Part shown: piece after piece, positions 1-7,656 of the stretch | How positions within the stretch are numbered: position 1 is the stretch's first letter | How the letters are laid out: each line of letters starts with the position of its first letter | DNA from: Pseudomonadota bacterium | GTDB lineage: Bacteria > SAR324 > XYD2-FULL-50-16 > JAHJRI01 | Assembly: GCA_022360105.1 (NCBI GenBank) | Contig: JAKSDL010000896.1 | Coordinates: forward strand, 1-11,497 | Direction: 5' to 3' | Length of the DNA stretch: 11,497 bases | Program-made: the position numbers and the translations under genes | The notes under the pieces: generated by a model | Seen by the model: the letters and a program-made list of their open reading frames with translations, nothing else | What the model was told of the DNA's origin: nothing | Database searches by the model: none

Positions 1-783
1 AACAAAAAGGGACAGAAAATACTAGCCTTGCACGGCTGGCTGGATAATGCCGCAACCTTCGATCATTTAGCCCCACTCTTGCCTGAAGTTGATCTTGTTG
101 CTTTGGATTTTCCCGGACATGGATTTTCAGCTCATAGACCTCGAGGAATAAGATACCATTACCTGGATTATGTTTCGGATGTTATTGACGTTGCCGATGC
201 CTTGAATTGGGATCGGTTCACCCTGATGGGGCACTCCCTGGGGGCGGGGATAGCAAGTATTTCTTCAGGAGCAATAACGGATCGCATAGATAAATTGATT
301 CTAATCGAAGGATTGGGAGCCATGAGCAGGGATCCCAGCGAGGCGCCAAAATTTCTTGCAAAATCTATCGCACAAATGAAGACATTGACCCGGAAATCAC
401 CGCCTGTCTATAAGCAAATAAACGATATGATTTCTGCCAGGGCTAGCGTTGGAGACATGAAACGATCTTCAGTTGAGGTATTGGTAAATAGAGGAACCGT
501 GCAATTGGAAGAGGGAGTCGCCTGGAGAAGTGATCCGCGTTTAAAAGTAACATCACCTAGTTATCTGACCGATGAACAGGTGCTTGCTTACCTGGGAGCT
601 ATTCAGTCACCAGTTTTATTAATACTGGCAGAGAACGGGATATTCAGCGACAAAGACTATCTTAAAAGACGCTGTGACAAAATCCAAAAATTAAAACAAA
701 TTACCTTGCCTGGCTCGCACCATTTACATTTGGACGATCCCGTTCCAGTCAGCAATTCAATTAAACCATTTCTTGAATTGTAA
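1..783 (+). CDS. Alpha/beta-fold hydrolase, serine hydrolase-like (5' end outside window)
   Basis: The reading frame is open from base 1, so the gene begins left of the window and 260 codons are visible. The TTG at 28 is an internal Leu codon just before the HGWLDN motif, not a start. Visible landmarks of the alpha/beta hydrolase fold are the oxyanion-loop HGW near the left edge, the nucleophile elbow GHSLGAG with Ser at in-window residue 79, and a C-terminal SHHLHLDDP segment that should carry the catalytic His. HGWLDN together with the HHLHLD ending resembles the SERHL-like serine hydrolases, enzymes of mostly unknown substrate. No signal peptide can be judged because the N-terminus is missing. 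The fold is very secure from the motifs; the substrate cannot be told. The gene reads toward a long AT-rich gap and a possible terminator, so it is probably not part of the ABC operon downstream. Confidence 0.9.
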   Translation, partial: NKKGQKILALHGWLDNAATFDHLAPLLPEVDLVALDFPGHGFSAHRPRGIRYHYLDYVSDVIDVADALNWDRFTLMGHSLGAGIASISSGAITDRIDKLILIEGLGAMSRDPSEAPKFLAKSIAQMKTLTRKSPPVYKQINDMISARASVGDMKRSSVEVLVNRGTVQLEEGVAWRSDPRLKVTSPSYLTDEQVLAYLGAIQSPVLLILAENGIFSDKDYLKRRCDKIQKLKQITLPGSHHLHLDDPVPVSNSIKPFLEL

Positions 784-863
784 AGCGAAGAATTGTCAAC
801 AATGTGAATTGTAAATTCATTGTGAAATAATTTCAAAAACATGATTTCATCGAAACTTTTGTA

Positions 864-898
864 CTTTATTGAACGTTTTGGTGCGTCAAAGTTTTTTT
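864..898 (+). terminator. Possible Rho-independent terminator of the hydrolase gene
   Basis: An imperfect hairpin with left arm 864-875 and right arm 884-891 pairs CTTT/AAAG, TG/CA and CG/CG with small bulges around an eight-base loop. Seven T residues follow directly at 892-898. It lies 80 bases after the hydrolase stop codon. The stem is short and bulged, so this is only a reasonable candidate. A weaker AT-only inverted repeat lies between it and the stop codon, at about 799-823. Confidence 0.4.
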
Positions 899-1404
899 AG
901 GATGAAAATTGCCTTAATTGTTGTTTAGTTTTAACTTCACCATTAACATTCTGAAATTAAAAGATAATTCATGAAGTATCTGTACGATTAAGTCTAATTC
1001 AATTCACTTTCATTTCTATTTCGAATATCCATTTTGGGAAAATCCCCTGTCTGTAAGCATATCTTGATTATTTCCTATTCTTTTGTTATTAATGCCCTTT
1101 AATTGTGCTCTCCAGCTTGTTTAGTAATTTACATTTATTTACATAATTCAAAATTCTCAAATTATCTGTTAGGGCAGTGCAACTTCGGCGCTATGCACCT
1201 TTATTGCTGGATTTAAGCATTTTTTCCCCGAATAGAACTGTAAACAGAATTATAAACTGGGTCTGAAAATTTCCACAGTCAAATTAAGTCTGGTCGTGAG
1301 TTTATGGGAAATTTGTAGAATAGACATTTTTGGTAACACCAACCATTTCAGTTGATTACATATTTGTTTCTTCGCTTCAAATTACGAACGAATCTTAAAA
1401 AAAG

Positions 1405-1432
1405 TAGACTATGCTCTTTAAAATGTTATATT
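1405..1432 (+). promoter_or_regulatory. Possible sigma70-type promoter for the ABC transporter operon
   Basis: TAGACT at 1405-1410 matches four of six bases of the -35 consensus. TATATT at 1427-1432 matches five of six of the -10 consensus, and the spacer is 16 bases. It lies about 70 bases before the first gene of the operon, in AT-rich DNA where chance matches are common. No sigma54 element was found here. Confidence 0.35.
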
Positions 1433-1499
1433 CTGAGCCAATAATCAAAATAGTGAAGTGGGATGAAGGATCAGTCTTGAAAATCGCCAGGCAATAACT

Positions 1500-2576
1500 A
1501 TGGAAACTTTAGCATTAAAAGCAGATCTTGTTCGGCAACCCAGGTTGTTAAAAAAGAGAGCACTACAAGCGGTTCCACTGGTCGCGTTTTTTCCTTTTTT
1601 AATGATTGTTTTTCGAGCGTTTGAAAGTCATTCAATCAGGATCGGTGCAGCTATTCTGGCATGTCTGTTGGTTACTGGTGCGGTTATATATACCAGCGTC
1701 AAGCTCAGAAAATTCAAATTAATTACCGGTATGCTGCTGATTCTTCCCATGTATTTTTGCATGTGCGTTGCATTTACCGATTTTCCTTATTTTGCATCAA
1801 AAACCGTTATGACCAGCTTTGAGAAAAGCTTGTCTCCAAACGCGGAATACATGCTGGGAACAGACTATGAGGGTAGAGATATTCTTTCGACCATTGTAAT
1901 TGGAGGGATGAATGCATATCTGGTTGCAGCATTTGCAACGATCATCGCTTTAATTACGGGAGTGCCAACGGGATTGTTACTATCACAAAATAACCGAATT
2001 GTTCGCCAGATTGCCTCGGTGATAACCCAGTTTTTTGAAATCGTTCCTCAATTATTTTTTGTATTGATAGTTTTGGGAGTGTTTAACTTCTGGGCCGCCG
2101 CTTCAGCCTCTACCAGACTTGTGGCATCGTATGCCGTGCCCATGGCGGGATTTGCCATCGGCATATCATCCTTGCCTGCCATGGCAAGAGTTGTAGAAAA
2201 TCGTGTTAATCAATTGAAATCAAAGCGATTTATTACAGCTTTGCAGAGTTCTAATGTCAGCCCCAAGAAAGTTCTTTTTTATAACATTCTTTGGAAAAAT
2301 AGCCTTTCGGAAATCATTGTCCAGGCCACATTTTTGTTTGGTGCAACTATTTTGGTAGAGTCTGCACTGGGATATGCGTTTGAAATTGGTTTTGGTGAAT
2401 TAGGAACCGGAGGCTATCTGTCCTGGGGTAAGATTCTGGCGGAAGCCAGACGTTCCATTTTATTCGTCGAGAATCTTTGGATTGTTTCGTCGCCGATTCT
2501 GGTGACCATTATGAGTATCCTGGGAGTCAATATCATAGGTGATACATTGGCCGGTATCCTCAGGGGTGAATCCTAA
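1500..2576 (+). CDS. ABC transporter permease, DppC/OppC type (peptide/nickel/opine family)
   Basis: This is an inner-membrane permease subunit of 358 residues. Family evidence is the YMLGTDYEGRDILS motif at residues 117-130, the hallmark just before the core of DppC/OppC/YejE permeases, and a cytoplasmic coupling loop at about 243-269. Hydrophobic segments lie near 23-39, 48-65, 73-93, 133-158, 170-198, 208-226, 270-288 and 328-348. Family members usually have one helix before the LGTD motif; here there appear to be three. The coupling loop is divergent: the usual conserved Gly is Asn252, and the usual Leu-Pro is Leu-Trp. The ATG at 1500 has a weak AGG eight bases upstream. The gene leads a five-gene operon with a fused ATPase 15 bases downstream; the matching DppB-type partner is the last gene. 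Substrate is not deducible. Confidence 0.9.
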   Translation: METLALKADLVRQPRLLKKRALQAVPLVAFFPFLMIVFRAFESHSIRIGAAILACLLVTGAVIYTSVKLRKFKLITGMLLILPMYFCMCVAFTDFPYFASKTVMTSFEKSLSPNAEYMLGTDYEGRDILSTIVIGGMNAYLVAAFATIIALITGVPTGLLLSQNNRIVRQIASVITQFFEIVPQLFFVLIVLGVFNFWAAASASTRLVASYAVPMAGFAIGISSLPAMARVVENRVNQLKSKRFITALQSSNVSPKKVLFYNILWKNSLSEIIVQATFLFGATILVESALGYAFEIGFGELGTGGYLSWGKILAEARRSILFVENLWIVSSPILVTIMSILGVNIIGDTLAGILRGES

Positions 2577-2591
2577 TATAGGTTGATACAC

Positions 2592-4262
2592 GTGAAAACG
2601 AGCAAAAACACAGACAGTCAGGAAGTGCTATCGGTTAAAAACTTGAGTTGTATCCCGATTAGCAGCGGTGTACGGGTGGTGGATGATGTTTCATTTTCAA
2701 TCAAAAAAGGGGAGTCGGTTGGACTATTAGGAGAATCAGGAGTCGGAAAAACAACGCTCTTTCGTTCAATCCTTCAACTTCTGCCCAAAAATGAATGGGC
2801 AACCAGGGGGGATATTGCTATTGACGGCATTCCCATATTAGGGCTCTCTCCAAAAGAGCTGGAGCAAGTCAGAGGTCGAAAGGTCAGAACTATCTTTCAA
2901 GAGCCGGGTCAAAGTTTGAATCCTTCATTGAAAGTAGATTACCAGCTCATCGAGGCGGTTAAAACCATCAATCCAGAATTAAAAGAGGAAGAGATCTGGA
3001 GTTCAGTGGTTGATTCCCTGTCAAATGCAGGTTTACCTGATCAAACACTGATAAAAGGTCGATATCCCGGCGAGCTAAGCGGCGGACAAAGGCAGAGAGT
3101 TGGTATTGCCATGAGTCTGTGTCGACAATGCTCGATCCTTTTGGCGGATGAACCTTCCAATTCATTGGATTCGGTGACTGTAACAGAATTGATCGATACC
3201 CTGAAGCGTTTAAGAAGCTCCGGATTCCTGGGTTCTATCTTTTGCGTTACCCACGATTTAAGTGTATTAAATGCTCTGGAAACAGAGCGAGTTCTCTTCA
3301 TGCATGCCGGTAAGTTGTATGAAGCAGGAAGCATTAAAGAAGTATTTAAAAATCCCTGTCATGAAAAGCTGGAAGAACTGGTTAGATTATCCGATATTGT
3401 TGATAGACATGGAGGTTCCAATATAGAATCGGAAACCAGGGCCAGCCAAAATACCCTGGTTTCGTTTGATGGTGTAGACTTCGGTTTTCAACGCAAGTCT
3501 TTTTTAAACAGAAAGCAGACCCTTGTGCTCAGGGAAATTAATTTTGATGTGAAGGAAGGAGAGTTTGTCGCTTTGGTGGGAAGCTCCGGTTCGGGGAAAT
3601 CAACTATTGGCGGCGTGCTTTCCAGATTGTTTTCCGATTTTTCAGGTCATATCGATTTTGATGGTTTGACCATCGATAAACTCAAGAATCGAAAGGATAA
3701 GATACGATTTCATCGTTCTTTACAGGTAGTTTTCCAAGATCCGGCTGATACGTTTGATCCATCTCTGACGATGAGACAAAATCTGGAAGAATGCTTTTCC
3801 GGAATGGGCATGAATCCGGATGAAATTGATCAGGCACTTGAATCGATGCTGGATCTTCTTCTACTGAATGAAAGAACGCTGGATGAGTTTCCTACTAATC
3901 TTAGTGGCGGCCAGAAGCAACGCTATGCATTGTTGCGGGCGTTTGGAAGCAGGCCTTCTATGATCGTGGCGGATGAACCATTCACTCATTTGGATTTGAT
4001 TGCCCAGAACCGAATGATCGAGTACCTGAAAGAACGCAAGTATGATCAAGACAACCCTATGAGTTGTATCCTGATTTCTCATGAGATTGGCATCGTTTCC
4101 AAGCTTTGTGATCGGATTATCGTTATTGATGATGGCAGAGTGGTCGAAAATGATACCGTCTACAATATTTTAAATCATGCAAAACACAAAGCAACCAATC
4201 GTTTGATTGATGCAGCAAACAAATTGGGAACTTTGGAAGATCTTGGCACCCAGCCAGGTTGA
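2592..4262 (+). CDS. Fused double ABC ATPase (DppD-DppF/YejF type)
   Basis: Two complete nucleotide-binding domains sit on one chain, powering the importer from the cytoplasmic face. Counting from the TTG at 2583 (559 residues), domain 1 has Walker A GESGVGKT at 50-57, Q-loop FQEP, signature LSGGQ at 165-169, Walker B ILLADE ending at Glu190 and H-loop His224. Domain 2 has Walker A GSSGSGKST at 333-341, Q-loop FQDP, LSGGQ at 440-444, Walker B with Asp464-Glu465 and His500. All catalytic residues are intact in both halves, so both sites should hydrolyse ATP. Each Q-loop is followed by a [NF]DPSL or NPSL stretch typical of the Opp/Dpp ATPases. I prefer the GTG at 2592 (556 residues), because AGG at 2580-2582 lies nine bases upstream, whereas it abuts the TTG at 2583. 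YejF and GsiA are known fused relatives; YejF is the closer in architecture. Confidence 0.93.
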   Translation: MKTSKNTDSQEVLSVKNLSCIPISSGVRVVDDVSFSIKKGESVGLLGESGVGKTTLFRSILQLLPKNEWATRGDIAIDGIPILGLSPKELEQVRGRKVRTIFQEPGQSLNPSLKVDYQLIEAVKTINPELKEEEIWSSVVDSLSNAGLPDQTLIKGRYPGELSGGQRQRVGIAMSLCRQCSILLADEPSNSLDSVTVTELIDTLKRLRSSGFLGSIFCVTHDLSVLNALETERVLFMHAGKLYEAGSIKEVFKNPCHEKLEELVRLSDIVDRHGGSNIESETRASQNTLVSFDGVDFGFQRKSFLNRKQTLVLREINFDVKEGEFVALVGSSGSGKSTIGGVLSRLFSDFSGHIDFDGLTIDKLKNRKDKIRFHRSLQVVFQDPADTFDPSLTMRQNLEECFSGMGMNPDEIDQALESMLDLLLLNERTLDEFPTNLSGGQKQRYALLRAFGSRPSMIVADEPFTHLDLIAQNRMIEYLKERKYDQDNPMSCILISHEIGIVSKLCDRIIVIDDGRVVENDTVYNILNHAKHKATNRLIDAANKLGTLEDLGTQPG

Positions 4263-4319
4263 TTTTATATATCACCCAGCGCTGAATGCTTAGTGTTGTT
4301 ATAACTAAACCGTACTGGT

Positions 4320-4324
4320 GGAGG
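4320..4324 (+). promoter_or_regulatory. Shine-Dalgarno site that sets the lipoprotein start
   Basis: A perfect GGAGG lies five bases before the ATG at 4330. The longer frame would begin with a GTG at 4318 that overlaps this site, so the ATG is the true start. Confidence 0.85.
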
Positions 4325-4329
4325 TAAAA

Positions 4330-5892
4330 ATGGTTAGGAAGGAGAAGAGGATTTTCTGGTTTGTAAGCAGTTTGCTATTTATCACGTCCATGTTTTTTTC
4401 TGGGTGTTCTCCACTACAGAAAGGATGGTCAAAATTTGGTGGCGGGGATTATGAAGGAGCCATCGCGGAATGGAAACTGGAACCTGAAGCAGACCTTTCA
4501 TTGCAAATCTCACAGGCCAATGCAGCAATGGCCATGGAAGATTCATATAATCAAGCAATCGCGGCCAAGGAAGCGGGGAACAACCAGGCCATGGTTGAGC
4601 ATAGTTTGGCAGTCGTTGATTACCAATTTAAGTGGGACGATGCGTCATGGATTAACAAATCAAGCCCGTTGAAGAAGCAGTTCGCCGAGTCAGGAACAAT
4701 GATTGAAGAGGGGAATCTTGTGATTCTGACTCAGCTGATGAAGAAGGCAAAAGAAGCCAAGCGAAAGAAGCAACATTTAAAAATGCTTCGTTATACAACT
4801 GCCATGGTCGAGCAGGAAAATAAGCGGTCCAAACCTTATTTCGATAGAAACCCGGAATTAAGAAAACTGGCCGATGAGGCATTCGTCATAAACGAAGAAG
4901 CCTATTTTCTGGTTACAACAGACTATGCCAATGACGATTACTGGGTGAATGTCATTAAAGAGTATAATGCCTACCTAAAATTCACCAAGGCTCATAACCT
5001 GCCAGTCAGTGACCGGCTTAAAAAAATGAAAGCTCGTGCTGACGTGGAGATGAAAAAGAGAAGAAAGCTTTTGGCTGAATTTGATAAAAACCTGGAATGC
5101 GCAAAAAATCATTTTCTGGAAGAAGCCTACAAGGATGCTATGGTCTGCATTCGCAAAGCCGATGCTTATGTCAAACGGTATAAAAGAGTAAGGTTCAATG
5201 TTGATGATCTTGATTATGTGCGTGAGTCCACAGAACAGGCCATTGAGATTCAGCGCCAGATTGAAGCTGAAAAAGCCAGAATTGCGGAAGAAGAGCGCAA
5301 GCGAATCGAAGAAGAGAATAAACGAATTGCGGCAGAGGAACTTCGTAAAGAAAGAGAACGCCAGCAGACAGAAAAAGCCAGAATTCGACTGGCAAGAGCT
5401 TCGGAAAGACAACGCCTGATAAAACTGGCAGAAGCCCGAAGAAAGGAAGCTGAGCGTCAGAGAAAAATCGAAGAAAGAAACAGAAGGTGGAGAGCTTTCC
5501 TGGCTAAGGGTGCTCCTTTGAAGCCTCTGGTAACTACGGTTTTAAGACCTAGTGAAGGAATCGGAACCCTGACAAAAGGTAAAAAACAGAAATGGCAGGG
5601 TGGTTCACAACTTCCAAAACCAAAGGACAAGACAATCAAGTCTGAAGACGTTTATGCTTTGGAAGTGGAAGTTCCAAAGTCGCACAAGCTGACTTACCTG
5701 AGGAACTACTACAAAAAAACCGCCCGAGAGAAAAACATGCTTAAGGCGCCCAGAACTCAAGGTGGAAAGAGAAGTTACTATACTGAAGACTTCAAAGGCG
5801 GTCGTTACTATATAGAAGTAGAAAATCAGAGGAGTAACGAAAAGAAATATGAGATTAAAGCCAGAATATACAAAATTCCGGTTACTTTCTAA
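4330..5892 (+). CDS. Predicted outer-membrane lipoprotein with TPR-like region and long charged helix
   Basis: The protein has 520 residues from the ATG at 4330. Residues 1-25 form a lipoprotein signal peptide (basic start, hydrophobic core, then FSGC), giving acylated Cys26. Ser follows at +2, which in proteobacteria favours sorting to the outer membrane. Next come TPR-like helical segments (a GDYEGAIAEW turn near residue 38, then AIAAKEAGNN) continuing to about 290. Residues about 299-390 are almost purely Glu, Lys, Arg, Ala and Gln, a strong candidate for a coiled coil or single alpha-helix, about 14 nm long if continuous. Residues 395-520 are basic and rich in Tyr and beta-prone stretches; I do not recognise this domain. 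The gene lies between the ATPase and the binding protein of an ABC importer, 67 and 80 bases away. A structural or tethering role in that transport system is inference. No enzymatic motif is visible. Confidence 0.8.
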   Translation: MVRKEKRIFWFVSSLLFITSMFFSGCSPLQKGWSKFGGGDYEGAIAEWKLEPEADLSLQISQANAAMAMEDSYNQAIAAKEAGNNQAMVEHSLAVVDYQFKWDDASWINKSSPLKKQFAESGTMIEEGNLVILTQLMKKAKEAKRKKQHLKMLRYTTAMVEQENKRSKPYFDRNPELRKLADEAFVINEEAYFLVTTDYANDDYWVNVIKEYNAYLKFTKAHNLPVSDRLKKMKARADVEMKKRRKLLAEFDKNLECAKNHFLEEAYKDAMVCIRKADAYVKRYKRVRFNVDDLDYVRESTEQAIEIQRQIEAEKARIAEEERKRIEEENKRIAAEELRKERERQQTEKARIRLARASERQRLIKLAEARRKEAERQRKIEERNRRWRAFLAKGAPLKPLVTTVLRPSEGIGTLTKGKKQKWQGGSQLPKPKDKTIKSEDVYALEVEVPKSHKLTYLRNYYKKTAREKNMLKAPRTQGGKRSYYTEDFKGGRYYIEVENQRSNEKKYEIKARIYKIPVTF

Positions 5893-5913
5893 TCAGGTTT
5901 AGAACTTAACTTA

Positions 5914-5943
5914 AGGCAGGTTAGCGAAGACGCTGGTCTGCCT
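5914..5943 (+). other. Intercistronic RNA hairpin before the binding-protein gene
   Basis: AGGCAG (5914-5919) pairs with CTGCCT (5938-5943), and AGCG (5923-5926) with CGCT (5931-5934). The three intervening positions can form G-U pairs in RNA, giving a continuous 13-bp stem with an AAGA loop. No T-run follows, so it is not a normal intrinsic terminator. It may stabilise or process the mRNA upstream of the binding-protein gene, whose product is usually needed in excess over the permeases. Confidence 0.6.
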
Positions 5944-5961
5944 GAGACATTTTGAATTTCC

Positions 5962-5966
5962 AGGAG
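5962..5966 (+). promoter_or_regulatory. Shine-Dalgarno site that sets the binding-protein start
   Basis: AGGAG lies six bases before the ATG at 5973. A frame extension back to a TTG at 5952 would place this site inside the gene, so the ATG is preferred. Confidence 0.85.
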
Positions 5967-5972
5967 AAAACT

Positions 5973-7616
5973 ATGTCAAAAAGAAACATGATCATTGGGG
6001 GAGTAGCGGTTCTGATCGTTGCTGCTATAGGACTATTCTACTATTTGGATGTTCAAGAGAAGAAACGCTTGGCTATTGAACGAAAAATCCGACAGGAAAC
6101 CCTGATTGTCGCGTTTAACCAAATGCCGGACACCCTGAATCCATTGTATGAGCAAAATGCTGCAGGTCTGACACTTCTTGATCCTTTGTTTGACGGTTTA
6201 GCAAACAGAAGTGGACGTGAGCCCAGGGAATACATTGATGGACTGGCAACCGATTTTATCCAGGATGAAAAAAACCGTAATATTTTTATCGTGGAGCTGG
6301 ATCAGGAAAAAAGATGGCATGATGATCCTGAGCACATGGTCACAGCCAGGGACGTCAGGTTTACGGTCGAGTGTATAAAAAATCCCAACAACCGTTCGCC
6401 ACTTAGAGGACGGATCAACCAACTGATTGACCGGGTGGATATTGTTGATAATTTTACAGTGCGAATCGTGTTCAAGGAAAATATCTCGATTCATGTAGTT
6501 AGAGACTTGTTGGCGTTTAAGATCATTCCTACCCAGTATTACGGAAAGCCAATGTCCCTGGATTTAAGGTCTGATCCTGTGGCCCAGGAATTTGCCAGAA
6601 AACCTATAGGAACAGGACCTTACAAGTTTGATGAGTGGACAGGAAATACCCTCAGATTCACCTCTACAAAGGCTGAAGTTGGAACCGGTGAGGAAGAAGT
6701 ATCTGAACAAGGTCTTGCCAAGGAATCGATCATTCGCACCATTGAGGCGACATTGGTACACGACCAGGAAAAACAGGTCAGGATGATGATTGATGGTAAG
6801 TTGGATCTGATTCTGGAAACATCTCCTAATCTCCATGCCATGCTGGATGAAAAAGGATTGAAACATGCCAACTACATCCCCTTGCATTTTTACGCAATTG
6901 CGTTCAACACTATTTCTCCTAAATTCTCCAATAAGAAAGTCAGGCAAGCTGTTGCCAAGGCAGTTAACAAATTAGAACTGGCTCAGCAGGTTCGGAGCGG
7001 AGAAGTTGAAGAATATCTCAACCTGGGACCGTTTGCACATAACGATGACAAACGTTATCAATCCTTCAAGGATATGCAGAAGTTTGATTTAAAAGCTGCA
7101 AAAAAACTGATGAGACGAAACAAGGGATTCAACACCACTCTGATTTTTCAGGATGACGCATCCAAAACCATGGAGCGGCTGGCCAGTAAAGCCGCCCTGC
7201 AATTGGAAGAGATAGGGATCAAAGTTGAAACCAAAGGTCTGGGACTGGCATTTGATACCCAGATTCAAAACAAAAACTTTGAAATGGCCCTGGTCAGGCA
7301 TTCAGGATTTACCGATGGCTACAACATTGCTCGATTCTATCGCTCTGACAGTCCATCCAATATCACCAGCGTTAGTTCGGAACGTTTAAATAAAATCCTG
7401 GATTCCTGGGAAAATTCAGCCTTTTGGGAGCAGCGGTTGCCGGCAGCTAAAACAATGCATGCTATGATTTCCGATATGAGTCCTTATGTATTTTTAATGA
7501 GTCTGCCGACAAGCGCATACCATTCGGCTCGATTGGATAATGTGATGATTTTTGATCCTAACGCTTTGTTGGGGTCTGTAGAAGAATGGGTTGTGTTACC
7601 AGCAACTGGTGAATAA
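5973..7616 (+). CDS. Family 5 solute-binding protein (DppA/OppA type), apparently membrane-anchored
   Basis: The protein has 547 residues from the ATG at 5973, a usual length for SBP family 5, which captures peptides or similar ligands for the ABC permeases. Family motifs in order are LNPLYEQNAAGLTLLDPLFDGL near the N-terminus, a TARDVRFTVECI segment, PIGTGPYKF from residue 211, KKVRQAVAKAVNK in the second lobe, and a late GFTDGYNIARFY segment that usually borders the ligand pocket. The N-terminus (SKRN, then a hydrophobic stretch at about 6-24, then Tyr-Tyr-Leu-Asp and a charged helix) has neither a lipobox Cys nor a clear signal peptidase I site. I therefore infer an uncleaved helix that holds the protein at the periplasmic face of the inner membrane. 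The family call is firm; the ligand is unknown. Confidence 0.92.
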   Translation: MSKRNMIIGGVAVLIVAAIGLFYYLDVQEKKRLAIERKIRQETLIVAFNQMPDTLNPLYEQNAAGLTLLDPLFDGLANRSGREPREYIDGLATDFIQDEKNRNIFIVELDQEKRWHDDPEHMVTARDVRFTVECIKNPNNRSPLRGRINQLIDRVDIVDNFTVRIVFKENISIHVVRDLLAFKIIPTQYYGKPMSLDLRSDPVAQEFARKPIGTGPYKFDEWTGNTLRFTSTKAEVGTGEEEVSEQGLAKESIIRTIEATLVHDQEKQVRMMIDGKLDLILETSPNLHAMLDEKGLKHANYIPLHFYAIAFNTISPKFSNKKVRQAVAKAVNKLELAQQVRSGEVEEYLNLGPFAHNDDKRYQSFKDMQKFDLKAAKKLMRRNKGFNTTLIFQDDASKTMERLASKAALQLEEIGIKVETKGLGLAFDTQIQNKNFEMALVRHSGFTDGYNIARFYRSDSPSNITSVSSERLNKILDSWENSAFWEQRLPAAKTMHAMISDMSPYVFLMSLPTSAYHSARLDNVMIFDPNALLGSVEEWVVLPATGE

Positions 7617-7656
7617 TTAAACTTGCACAAAACCGGTAAATACAGGAGCACATCTT

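Larger units (their letters stand above)
784..1499. other. AT-rich intergenic region, no gene seen
   Basis: These 716 bases separate the hydrolase from the ABC operon. They are clearly richer in A and T than the flanking genes, and no reading frame here looks like a protein. The left end holds a terminator candidate at 864-898 and the right end a promoter candidate at 1405-1432. In the middle, a small GC-richer patch carries a 5-bp inverted repeat (GTGCA at 1177-1181 and TGCAC at 1194-1198). I see no tRNA, riboswitch or known repeat. A decayed gene or an unrecognised small RNA cannot be excluded. Confidence 0.6.

Noticed and set aside
28..783. Hydrolase gene starting at the TTG at 28
   Set aside because: The frame is open to base 1 and codes for family-like residues before the TTG, which falls inside the conserved HGW region. 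The gene is cut by the window edge.
799..823. AT-only inverted repeat after the hydrolase as terminator
   Set aside because: The stem is weak, has a bulge and lacks a T-run; the hairpin at 864-898 is the better candidate.
4245..4262. Possible sigma54 promoter (TGGCAC at the end of the ATPase gene)
   Set aside because: The -24-like half is present, but the correctly spaced -12 half reads GG rather than GC.
4975..5412. Minus-strand frame of 145 codons inside the lipoprotein gene
   Set aside because: It is a shadow of the Lys/Glu-rich coding strand, giving a Phe/Leu/Ser-rich product without recognisable motifs.
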